Source: Bacteroidales bacterium (GTDB lineage Bacteria; Bacteroidota; Bacteroidia; Bacteroidales; UBA7960). From it: a DNA stretch of 5,874 nt. The stretch lies in the NCBI GenBank assembly GCA_003554665.1, contig PWGY01000012.1:1-5874 (forward strand), given 5' to 3'. The notes under the pieces are model-generated. The model had not been told where the DNA came from. It worked only from the letters and a program-made list of their open reading frames with translations, and made no database searches. The translations under genes were made by a program, and so were the position numbers. Below, in pieces: positions 1 through 5,874 of this stretch; the first letter of the stretch is position 1, and each line of letters starts with the position of its first letter.

Positions 1-905
1 AGCTCATGGCGGATAACGTCCCTTTCGTTGAGAAACACAAAATCGATCCCCTTGATGTGATTCAGCACCTTGATGGCGGCCAGCAGCCCCGATATCTGGT
101 TGCGGGGCAGGTCAATCTGGGTGATGTCGCCGGTTACGATGAAGCGGGCGGACTTCCCCATGCGGGTCAGGAACATTTTCAGCTGGTTCTCTGTGGCATT
201 CTGTGCTTCATCCAGAATGGCAAAGGCGTTGTCGAGCGTCCTTCCGCGCATGAAGGCCAGTGGGGCAATTTCGATGGTCCCGTCTTCCAGGTAGGCAGCC
301 AGTCTGGCCGGGGGGATCATGTCGCGCAACGCATCATACAACGGCCGCAGGTAGGGATCCAGCTTGTCTTTCAGGTCGCCCGGCAAAAAACCCAGGTTTT
401 CTCCGGCCTCCACGGCAGGACGGGTGAGAATGATCCTTTTCACCTCCCTGTTTTTAAGGGCCTTTACGGCCAGCGCAACTGCTGTGTATGTTTTCCCGGT
501 ACCCGCCGGCCCGATGGCAAAAAGCATGTCGTGCTTCTTAAAACTGCTCACCATCCTTTGCTGATTGGGCGAACGGGCCTTGATGGCAATGCCGTTTTTC
601 CCGTACAGCAGCAGTTCGCCATCACCGCTGGACACGGCATCGGCGATCCCGGTGTCGTGGGCCATGATCTCCAGGATGTTTTCCTCGGTGAGTTTCCCGT
701 ACTTCTCAAAATGCGCCAGCATGAGCTGCATCTTCCCTTCAAAAAAGGCTGTTTCATCGCTGTCGCCGATCACAATCAACTCATCGCCCCGGGAAACCAG
801 TTTCAGCTTGGGGAAGATGTTTTTCAGCAAGTTCAGCTTTTCTTCCCGCAGCCCGAAAATATCGGGGGGGTGTATGCCTTCAATTTTGATTGTTTTTTCC
901 CCCAT
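1..905 (-). CDS. phoH: PhoH family ATPase, C-terminus cut by window edge
   Basis: My reading of the minus strand from the ATG at 905-903 gives 301 codons with no stop, beginning MGEKTIKIEGIHPPDIFGL. The last visible residues are RDVIRHE, so I estimate only some 10-25 residues are missing. An N-terminal region of about 110 residues is followed by the PhoH P-loop ATPase domain: Walker A GPAGTGKTY at 132-140, Walker B AFAILDEAQN at 227-236 and the TGDITQIDLP motif at 258-267, all characteristic of the family. PhoH proteins are cytoplasmic ATPases thought to act on RNA, and some work near the YbeY endoribonuclease; the exact role is not settled. No Shine-Dalgarno sequence precedes the start, which is common in Bacteroidota. 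The gene is transcribed away from the SAM hydrolase-like gene. A 300-codon open frame on the opposite strand is only its shadow. Family assignment is secure; the biochemical role is inferred. Confidence 0.95.
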   Translation of the reverse strand, partial: MGEKTIKIEGIHPPDIFGLREEKLNLLKNIFPKLKLVSRGDELIVIGDSDETAFFEGKMQLMLAHFEKYGKLTEENILEIMAHDTGIADAVSSGDGELLLYGKNGIAIKARSPNQQRMVSSFKKHDMLFAIGPAGTGKTYTAVALAVKALKNREVKRIILTRPAVEAGENLGFLPGDLKDKLDPYLRPLYDALRDMIPPARLAAYLEDGTIEIAPLAFMRGRTLDNAFAILDEAQNATENQLKMFLTRMGKSARFIVTGDITQIDLPRNQISGLLAAIKVLNHIKGIDFVFLNERDVIRHE

Positions 906-945
906 TAAATCATTACTTTTGAAATGCAAAATAACAATATTTTTG
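885..945 (+). promoter_or_regulatory. Candidate Bacteroidota-type promoter(s) for the 1002-5250 operon
   Basis: Two perfect matches to the Bacteroidota -7 consensus TAnnTTTG lie in the divergent gap: TACTTTTG at 914-921 and TATTTTTG at 938-945. The first has a TTG at 890-892, 21 nt upstream, as a possible -33 element, which falls inside the phoH coding region. The second has TTTG at 918-921, only 16 nt upstream, a little short. Either would leave a leader of roughly 50-75 nt before the ATG at 1002. The gap is AT-rich, so one match could be chance. I could not pick out an equally good element on the minus strand for phoH. Confidence 0.35.
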
Positions 946-988
946 CCACAAATGCGTGGTAGAATTGTTTTCCTGTATCAAAATATTC

Positions 989-994
989 GAGGAG
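989..994 (+). promoter_or_regulatory. Ribosome binding site of the SAM hydrolase-like gene
   Basis: GAGGAG ends 7 nt before the ATG at 1002, a good Shine-Dalgarno match and spacing. It supports that ATG as the start. It stands out because the DUF4340-type gene at 4207 and phoH have no such site. Confidence 0.45.
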
Positions 995-1001
995 CCGACA
1001 C

Positions 1002-1787
1002 ATGACCGTCATCACACTGACAAGCGACTGGGGCAAAGGGAACCACTATGCGGGGGCCGTAAAGGGCGCCTTGCTGAAGCAGCTCCCGCAGGCCAACATT
1101 GTGGATATCACCCATGATATCGCCAGTTACGACATCATGCAGGCCAGCTTTGTATTGAAAAATGCCTTTCCTTCCTTTCCGGAGGGCACCATTCACCTGA
1201 TTGGTGTCAACACAGAGGCCGGCATCGAAAGCCCGCATGTGGCAGTTGAGAGTGATGGTCAGTTTTTTATTGGTGCAGACAACGGAATCTTTCCGCTGCT
1301 CCTGGGGAAAGAGCCTGATAAGGTGGTGGAGCTGAATGTGATGCAGGATTCTGATTACTTCACGTTTTCCACCCGGGATGTTTTTGTGAAGGCAGCTGCC
1401 GGACTGGCTTCCGGTCAAAGCCTGGAGGAGATCGGACATCCCCATCCCGCCCTGAACGAACGGATCCCTTTTCGGCCGGTCGTGTTTGAGGAACGTATCA
1501 CCGGAAAGGTGATCTTTATTGATGCCTATGAGAATGTGTTTGTCAATATCGATGAACCCCTTTTCCGTGACGTGGGCAGGGGGCGTTCATTTTTGATCAA
1601 TTTCCGTTCGCCCGATGACGGCATCAGCCAGTTGCATCATTCCTATTCGGATGTGGTTCCCGGTGAAAAGATCGCACTTTTCGGATCCACCGGCTTCATG
1701 GAGATCGCCATCAACCAGGGCAAGGCAGCCTCATTGCTGGGGTTGCAGCTGAATGATACAGTAACCGTGGAATTTGTTTCGCAGTAA
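1002..1787 (+). CDS. SAM hydrolase / SAM hydroxide adenosyltransferase family protein (DUF62), triad-deficient variant
   Basis: This 261-residue protein has the usual length and two-domain layout of the DUF62 (SAM_HAT) family, which also includes the fluorinases and chlorinases. Characterised hydrolases split S-adenosylmethionine into adenosine and methionine. Visible family features: TSDWG near the N-terminus with Asp9, the KG at 21-22, ITHDI at 36-40, a FIGADNGIFPLL block at 89-100, a TFSTRD block at 121-126, a C-terminal domain with D174 and N178 (equivalent to the adenosine-contacting Asp and Asn of fluorinase), and EIAINQGKAASLLGL near the end. By ungapped alignment to remembered family members, the Asp-Arg-His triad of the hydrolases is replaced by Asn70, Ser77 and Ser123, so catalytic activity is uncertain. 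There is no signal peptide; it should be cytoplasmic. It is the first gene of the apparent operon, 10 nt upstream of the transporter gene. Family is secure, reaction is not. Confidence 0.9.
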   Translation: MTVITLTSDWGKGNHYAGAVKGALLKQLPQANIVDITHDIASYDIMQASFVLKNAFPSFPEGTIHLIGVNTEAGIESPHVAVESDGQFFIGADNGIFPLLLGKEPDKVVELNVMQDSDYFTFSTRDVFVKAAAGLASGQSLEEIGHPHPALNERIPFRPVVFEERITGKVIFIDAYENVFVNIDEPLFRDVGRGRSFLINFRSPDDGISQLHHSYSDVVPGEKIALFGSTGFMEIAINQGKAASLLGLQLNDTVTVEFVSQ

Positions 1788-1797
1788 GTGAGGATCT

Positions 1798-4197
1798 ATG
1801 TGGGCATTGCTGACAAAGGAGTTTAATGGATTTTTCAACAGCCTGATCGCCTATGTGGTGGTGGCTGTTTTTCTTGTCATTACCGGGCTTTTTGTATGGG
1901 TGTTTCCGGTGGAGTTTAACGTCCTTGAAACAGGAGATGCCCGGCTTGACGGACTGTTTGTGCTGGCTCCCTTCGTGTTTCTCTTTCTGGTGCCTGCCAT
2001 TACCATGCGCTTTTTTGCCGATGAGAAGCGCACAGGTACTCTTGAAATGCTGATGACCAAGCCCGTTACGGCGTGGCAGATCGTGCTGGCCAAATTTTTT
2101 GCCGGGGTTTTGCTCGTGCTGGTTTCCCTGCTTCCGACACTGATCTACCTGCTGACCATTCATCTGTATGCAACTCCGCCCGGTGTGGATTTTGGTGGCA
2201 TATGGGGTTCTTACCTGGGGTTGTTGTTTATCGGGATGGTGTTTGTGTCGGTCGGGGTTTTTGCCTCATCACTGACGGAAAACCAGATTGTGGCCTTCAT
2301 GCTCGCCCTGTTTTTGTGTGGCTTCCTGTACATCGGTTTTGAGATGATCCATTCACTGGATCTGTTTGGCAGCCTGGATCTGTTTGTCCGGAATCTTGGC
2401 CTGCAGGCCCACTACACCTCCATCAGCCGTGGGGTGGTCGACAGCCGGGATCTGCTGTATTTCGGCGGAGTCATTGCGCTGTTTCTGAGTTTCACCCATG
2501 CAGTGGTCATTACAGCCGGCAGGAGCCGGCAGGTGCTGATCCGTTTGTTGTCGGTATTTGTTTTGGTCGTAGCCCTGAACCTGATCGGATCGGTTCGCTT
2601 TGCCCGGATTGACCTCACCAGCGAGGGGCGGTACACCCTGACCCCGGCTACCCGCAATATGTTGCGCGAAATAGATGACGTGGTGTATGTGAAGGTGTAC
2701 CTGGAAGGGAGCCTTCCCGCGGAGTTTCGCCGTTTGCGTAATGATGCCCGTGAAATGCTGGATGAGTTCAGGGCCTGGTCCGATTATGTGCAGTTTGAGT
2801 TTGTGGACCCCTCCAAAGAAGCAGGGGAGGACTATGAAAGGGTTCAGCAGCATTACAGATCCCTGGCCCAAAAAGGACTGGAGCCGGCACAGGTGCAGAT
2901 GCGCACCGGTGACGGGACCTCCCAGCGTGTGATCTTTCCCGGTGCGCTGGTGTCGCACAAAGGTCGCGAGGTGGCTGTGCAGCTGCTGGAGGATCAGCGG
3001 GGGATACCCATCCCCGAAGCGCTGCACAATTCTTCACTGGCCCTGGAATATAACCTGGCCTCTGCCATTCGTCAGGTCAGCCTGGAGGAAAAGGACCGCA
3101 TTGCATTTCTGGAAGGACATGGTGAGTTGCCGGCACGTGAAGTGGTCTCTGCCACGGAATCGCTGGAACGCTTCTATGAAGTGGAAAGGGTGAAACCCGG
3201 AAACAGGATTGAAAACCTGCAGGACTACCGTACCCTGATCTCCGCGAGGCCCCGGGAAGCCTTCTCCGAGAAGGAAAAATTTGTACTGGATCAATTCCTG
3301 ATGCAGGGCGGATCCATGCTGTGGCTGGTCGATCCTGTGTTTGCTGACATGGACAGTCTGCGGCATGCCAGTGAAACCCTGGGAATGGCCTGGGACATCA
3401 ATATGGATGACTTCTTTTTCAGATACGGTGCCAGGCTGAACCCCGTGCTGATCAAAGACCTCGAGGCGGCTCCCCATCCCGTGATCACAGGCTACGTGGG
3501 AGGAAATCCGCAGATCAACCTGTTGCCCTGGTATTTTTACCCCCTGATGCGGCCTGAAGGCGATCATGAAATTGTACGCAGGCTGAACCCGGTCCGTGGT
3601 GAATTTGTCAGCAGCATTGATACGGTGGGTGCTTCAGGGGTGGACAAACGGGTGTTGCTGAAAACATCACCCTATTCGCGGGTGATGCCTGTGCCGGTTA
3701 GGATCAGCCTGGATATCCTCCAGCGGCCGCCGGATGAAACACAGTTCAGCGGTCCGCCCCAGCCGGCGGCCGTACTGCTTGAGGGCCGCTTTGAGTCACT
3801 GTTCAGGAACCGCCTCAACCCGGGCGTGGAGCTTCCTGAAGGCTTTGAAGTACGCGAACACAGTGAGCCGGCAAAAATGATTCTGGCCGCCGACGGCAAC
3901 CTGATCCGCAACCAGACCGACAGCGAAGGAAAACCCCTCCCGCTGGGTTACGACCGCTATGCCAGGGAATATTTCGGGAATGCGGATTTTATCATGAATG
4001 CCGTGAATTACCTCACCGATGATACCGGCCTGATTGAGGCCCGCAGAAAGGAACTTCGCATGCGTAAACTGGACGAAGCGGCTGTGAAACGTAACCAGCT
4101 TCTGATCCAGGTCGCCAACACCGGGTTGCCGGTGCTTGTGGTACTGGTTTTTGGTGTGTTGAGGTTGATCTGGCGCAGGCGGCGCTTTACCCGCTAA
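1798..4197 (+). CDS. Fused ABC-2 permease (GldF-like) and GldG-like auxiliary protein
   Basis: The 799-residue product joins two proteins that are separate genes in gliding flavobacteria. Residues 1-240 are an ABC-2 permease with about six membrane segments (roughly 18-37, 53-72, 95-122, 137-159, 163-182, 218-240) and the family motif DEKRTGTLEMLMTKPV at 75-90. Residues 246-799 are GldG-like: a membrane segment at 247-265, DLTSEGRYTLTPAT at 272-285, an AFLEGHGEL motif at 436-444, the block EAFSEKEKFVLDQFLMQGG at 487-505 and a final membrane segment at about 770-790 followed by RRRR. The large middle part should be periplasmic. Together with an ATPase (GldA type) such proteins form an ABC exporter; its substrate is unknown, and gliding itself cannot be inferred because relatives occur in non-gliding species. 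No ATPase is encoded here. The start at 1798 follows the previous stop by 10 nt, with a weak GAGG at 1790-1793. The frame is open throughout, so the fusion looks genuine. Confidence 0.9.
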   Translation: MWALLTKEFNGFFNSLIAYVVVAVFLVITGLFVWVFPVEFNVLETGDARLDGLFVLAPFVFLFLVPAITMRFFADEKRTGTLEMLMTKPVTAWQIVLAKFFAGVLLVLVSLLPTLIYLLTIHLYATPPGVDFGGIWGSYLGLLFIGMVFVSVGVFASSLTENQIVAFMLALFLCGFLYIGFEMIHSLDLFGSLDLFVRNLGLQAHYTSISRGVVDSRDLLYFGGVIALFLSFTHAVVITAGRSRQVLIRLLSVFVLVVALNLIGSVRFARIDLTSEGRYTLTPATRNMLREIDDVVYVKVYLEGSLPAEFRRLRNDAREMLDEFRAWSDYVQFEFVDPSKEAGEDYERVQQHYRSLAQKGLEPAQVQMRTGDGTSQRVIFPGALVSHKGREVAVQLLEDQRGIPIPEALHNSSLALEYNLASAIRQVSLEEKDRIAFLEGHGELPAREVVSATESLERFYEVERVKPGNRIENLQDYRTLISARPREAFSEKEKFVLDQFLMQGGSMLWLVDPVFADMDSLRHASETLGMAWDINMDDFFFRYGARLNPVLIKDLEAAPHPVITGYVGGNPQINLLPWYFYPLMRPEGDHEIVRRLNPVRGEFVSSIDTVGASGVDKRVLLKTSPYSRVMPVPVRISLDILQRPPDETQFSGPPQPAAVLLEGRFESLFRNRLNPGVELPEGFEVREHSEPAKMILAADGNLIRNQTDSEGKPLPLGYDRYAREYFGNADFIMNAVNYLTDDTGLIEARRKELRMRKLDEAAVKRNQLLIQVANTGLPVLVVLVFGVLRLIWRRRRFTR
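2521..2535 (+). promoter_or_regulatory. Possible internal ribosome binding site and GTG start at the GldF/GldG boundary
   Basis: AGGAG at 2521-2525 lies 7 nt before an in-frame GTG at 2533-2535 (residue 246). Starting there would give a protein that begins exactly with the first membrane segment of the GldG-like part, where stand-alone GldG proteins begin. It may be a relic of a separate gene start or a functional second start; it may also be chance, as the bases encode an ordinary Gly-Arg-Ser-Arg-Gln linker. Confidence 0.25.
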
Positions 4198-4206
4198 TTT
4201 TTTCCC

Positions 4207-5250
4207 ATGAAAAGAAAGAATTTCCTGTATTTGTTTGTATCGTTGCTGATCCTTTTGCTGGGTCTGCGCATGTATTTTTCTGAAACCACCGGGCTGACCG
4301 GGCAAAGGCCGCCGGGTGTTGAAGAAGAGATTGTGGCTGTCCGGCTGACCGGGGCTGAGGGCGAAGGGGTAAATCTGGAAATCGATGAGGAAGGCCGTTG
4401 GCTCCTCGACGGGGAGTTCATGGCCAATGCACCGGCCGTCCGTGATATGCGTTCGGTATTGCGCAACCTGGAAGTGCGCCGTCCGGTGCCTTTTTCTGAC
4501 ATGGGGGATGTTAATGCACAGCTGAACGACACAGGGGTAGAGGTGGAGGTGTTTGTACAGGGTCACTGGATCCCCTTGCCCGGCGATCGCGGATTGTTCC
4601 CGCGGAAGCGAAAAATAAGACATTTTTTTATTGGTGAGGACAGCCCTGGCGGAGAAGGAAGTTATCTCCGGCATGACGGGAGAGATGAAGCTGTTGAGGT
4701 GTATGTGCCCGGTGTGGGCGGAGGTTTGAAAAAGACGTTCAGCCCGGCGCCCCATATTTGGCGCGATCCGGTGGTTGTCGATCTGGAACCATCGGGGATC
4801 ATGCGGGTGGAGACTTCCTACGCAGGTGATGAAGCGGGTTTTGTGCTCGAGCAGTCTGCCCCGGATGAATATCATCTGTATGACCGCTCCGGGTCAGCGA
4901 TTGACCTGACTCTGATCAGGAGCGATCGATTGCAGCGATATCTGAATTCGTTCTCCAACCTGTATTATGAACGCCTTTTGCCGGGATCGGCCGGGGATCC
5001 GCCCGGTGATGTGATATCGGATGAGCCATATGCCAGGGTGTATATTTTGGATGACACCGGCCTTGAAACCAGGCTGTACTTTTTCCGGCGCGAGCTACCG
5101 GATGACGGAACCCTGGTTTCTGAGTTCCGCGATTATGACCCCAACCGCTTTTACCTGCAGGTGAACGAAGGGGATTTTGCCCTTGCCCAGTACTACGTGT
5201 TTCATCCCGTCAGGCGTACTTTGTCTTATTTTCTGGATGACCCGGTATGA
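4207..5250 (+). CDS. DUF4340-type membrane-anchored protein, partner of the GldFG transporter
   Basis: The 347-residue protein has a basic N-terminus (MKRK) and one hydrophobic segment at about 6-22, so it is probably anchored in the inner membrane with the rest in the periplasm. The region around 64-96, with RWLLDG followed by a predicted helix (VRDMRSVLRNLEV) and RRPVPF, resembles the start of the DUF4340 domain. DUF4340 proteins are commonly encoded beside GldG-like ABC transporter genes, which matches the context: this gene starts 9 nt after the GldFG stop. The function is unknown; a role as an accessory periplasmic subunit of the exporter is inferred from position. There are no catalytic motifs I recognise. 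The gap before the ATG is T-rich with no Shine-Dalgarno site, so translation may depend on coupling to the gene before. DUF4340 assignment rests on weak, diverged similarity plus neighbourhood. Confidence 0.7.
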   Translation: MKRKNFLYLFVSLLILLLGLRMYFSETTGLTGQRPPGVEEEIVAVRLTGAEGEGVNLEIDEEGRWLLDGEFMANAPAVRDMRSVLRNLEVRRPVPFSDMGDVNAQLNDTGVEVEVFVQGHWIPLPGDRGLFPRKRKIRHFFIGEDSPGGEGSYLRHDGRDEAVEVYVPGVGGGLKKTFSPAPHIWRDPVVVDLEPSGIMRVETSYAGDEAGFVLEQSAPDEYHLYDRSGSAIDLTLIRSDRLQRYLNSFSNLYYERLLPGSAGDPPGDVISDEPYARVYILDDTGLETRLYFFRRELPDDGTLVSEFRDYDPNRFYLQVNEGDFALAQYYVFHPVRRTLSYFLDDPV

Positions 5251-5410
5251 TGAGGCCGGGTTCGGGCCACGACGTTTTCCGGTTGAAGCGGTTTGGTGAG
5301 CCATGTGGTCGGGGCCGGGGCGTTTTGTCGGTGAGCCGGCCGCTGAAGGATAAAATTCAGACCAACCCCCAAAATTGTCCATATATCGGGGAATATTTTT
5401 AATAAAAAGT

Positions 5411-5418
5411 TATCTTTG
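5411..5418 (+). promoter_or_regulatory. Candidate -7 element of the dnaN promoter
   Basis: TATCTTTG matches the Bacteroidota TAnnTTTG consensus exactly and sits 26 nt before the dnaN ATG, which would give a leader of about 20 nt. No clear TTTG -33 element is present at 17-23 nt upstream, so recognition may rest on the AT-rich stretch 5391-5410. Confidence 0.5.
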
Positions 5419-5435
5419 CTTCACAACATAAAATC

Positions 5436-5441
5436 AGGTGA
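5436..5441 (+). promoter_or_regulatory. Ribosome binding site of dnaN
   Basis: AGGTGA is complementary to the 16S rRNA tail and lies just before the ATG at 5445, with close spacing of 3 nt. It supports this start. Confidence 0.4.
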
Positions 5442-5444
5442 CAT

Positions 5445-5874
5445 ATGAAATTTATTGTATCCAGTTCTTCGCTTCTTAAACAGCTTCAGGCCATCAGTGG
5501 CGTGTTGAGCACCAATAACACCCTTCCCATTCTGGATAACTTCTTGTTTGAACTGGCGGATTCAGAGATCAGGATCTCTGCCTCTGACCTGGAAACAACG
5601 ATGACATCCCGCATTAATGTGGATATGGCTGAAGGGGAGGGCAGTGTGGCCATCCCGGCGAAAATCCTGATTGACACCCTGAAAACTTTCGCGGACATTC
5701 CCGTGACCATCGATATTGATTCCGGTAATTTTGGTGTAACCCTGACGGCCGGGGAAGGTAAATACCGGCTTGCCGGTCAGAACGGGGAGGAGTACCCCCA
5801 GGTGCCGCCCATCGAGGAGGCATCTTCCGTTTCCATTGACGCCGATATTTTATACCAGGCCATTACCAAGACCA
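5445..5874 (+). CDS. dnaN: DNA polymerase III beta subunit (sliding clamp), N-terminal part
   Basis: The frame from ATG 5445 is open to the window edge (143 full codons of an expected 370 or so). It begins MKFIVSSSSLLKQLQAISGV and contains hallmark clamp features: NTLPILDNFLFEL at 24-36 (the usual LPIL block), SASDLETTM at 45-53, VAIPAKILIDTLKTF at 68-82 and the YRLAGQNGEEYPQVP stretch at 107-121 (normally a DGEYP-type motif), with the second clamp domain just starting at the edge. The protein forms a ring dimer around DNA and gives the replicative polymerase its processivity; it also docks repair proteins. Here it is not beside dnaA but follows a GldFG/DUF4340 transporter operon. It likely has its own promoter (TATCTTTG at 5411-5418). 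Identification is secure. Confidence 0.95.
   Translation, partial: MKFIVSSSSLLKQLQAISGVLSTNNTLPILDNFLFELADSEIRISASDLETTMTSRINVDMAEGEGSVAIPAKILIDTLKTFADIPVTIDIDSGNFGVTLTAGEGKYRLAGQNGEEYPQVPPIEEASSVSIDADILYQAITKT

Larger units (their letters stand above)
5251..5444. other. Intergenic region between the transporter operon and dnaN
   Basis: The first two thirds are GC-rich and the last third is AT-rich. It contains a short direct repeat GGTGAGCC at 5295-5302 and 5330-5337. A 51-codon open frame on the plus strand (5247-5402) overlaps the previous stop as ATGA; it has no recognisable family and arginine- and glycine-rich composition, so I do not call it a gene. I find no convincing intrinsic terminator: CCCC at 5367-5370 and GGGG at 5388-5391 could form a 4-bp stem ahead of T5 (5396-5400), but the 17-nt loop makes it weak. 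Read-through into dnaN is therefore possible. Confidence 0.6.

Noticed and set aside
6..908. A 300-codon open frame on the plus strand covering the left end
   Set aside because: It is antisense to the clear PhoH coding frame on the minus strand, and its translation resembles no family; the length follows from codon bias of the real gene.
905..913. Two-codon upstream frame (ATG ATT TAA, minus strand) overlapping the phoH ATG
   Set aside because: Such a short frame in AT-rich DNA is expected by chance, and nothing suggests leader-type regulation.
978..1445. A 155-codon minus-strand open frame over the DUF62 gene
   Set aside because: Antisense shadow of a conserved family gene.
4178..4203. Small hairpin (GCGG at 4179-4182, CCGC at 4191-4194) followed by six T at the GldFG stop, as a possible terminator or attenuator
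   Set aside because: The stem is only 4 bp plus a wobble pair, and it overlaps the coding end 9 nt before the next gene; too weak to call.
3796..4875. A 359-codon minus-strand open frame spanning the GldFG/DUF4340 junction
   Set aside because: It lies across two well-supported plus-strand genes, has low-complexity His/Gln-rich composition and no recognisable domain.

Overview
The window looks like a chromosomal housekeeping segment from a member of the Bacteroidota, with moderately high GC by eye. Three things point there: a GldF/GldG-type transporter, a Bacteroidota-style variant of the SAM hydrolase (DUF62) family, and TAnnTTTG promoter -7 elements. I see no insertion sequence, phage gene, CRISPR array, tRNA or rRNA.

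Layout: a PhoH-family ATPase gene on the minus strand runs off the left edge (1-905). It is divergent, across a 96-nt AT-rich promoter region, from a plus-strand run of genes. That run is a DUF62 family protein (1002-1787), then after 10 nt a 799-residue protein that joins an ABC-2 permease (GldF-like) to a GldG-like auxiliary protein (1798-4197), then after 9 nt a DUF4340-type membrane-anchored protein (4207-5250). The tight spacing suggests one operon. A 194-nt gap with no clear terminator follows. It holds a Bacteroidota-type -7 element just before dnaN, the DNA polymerase III sliding clamp (5445 to beyond the right edge).

The fused GldFG protein and the DUF4340 protein probably form the membrane and periplasmic parts of one ABC exporter of unknown substrate. 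Its ATPase (GldA-like) must be encoded elsewhere. The SAM hydrolase-like protein is co-transcribed, but its link to the transporter is unclear. It lacks the Asp-Arg-His triad of characterised SAM hydrolases, so its activity should not be assumed. phoH and dnaN look like neighbours by conserved gene order rather than by function.

The most notable points are the GldF-GldG fusion, which is topologically sensible and carries a possible internal GTG start exactly at the domain boundary, and the missing triad in the DUF62 protein. Neither amounts to a clearly new system.
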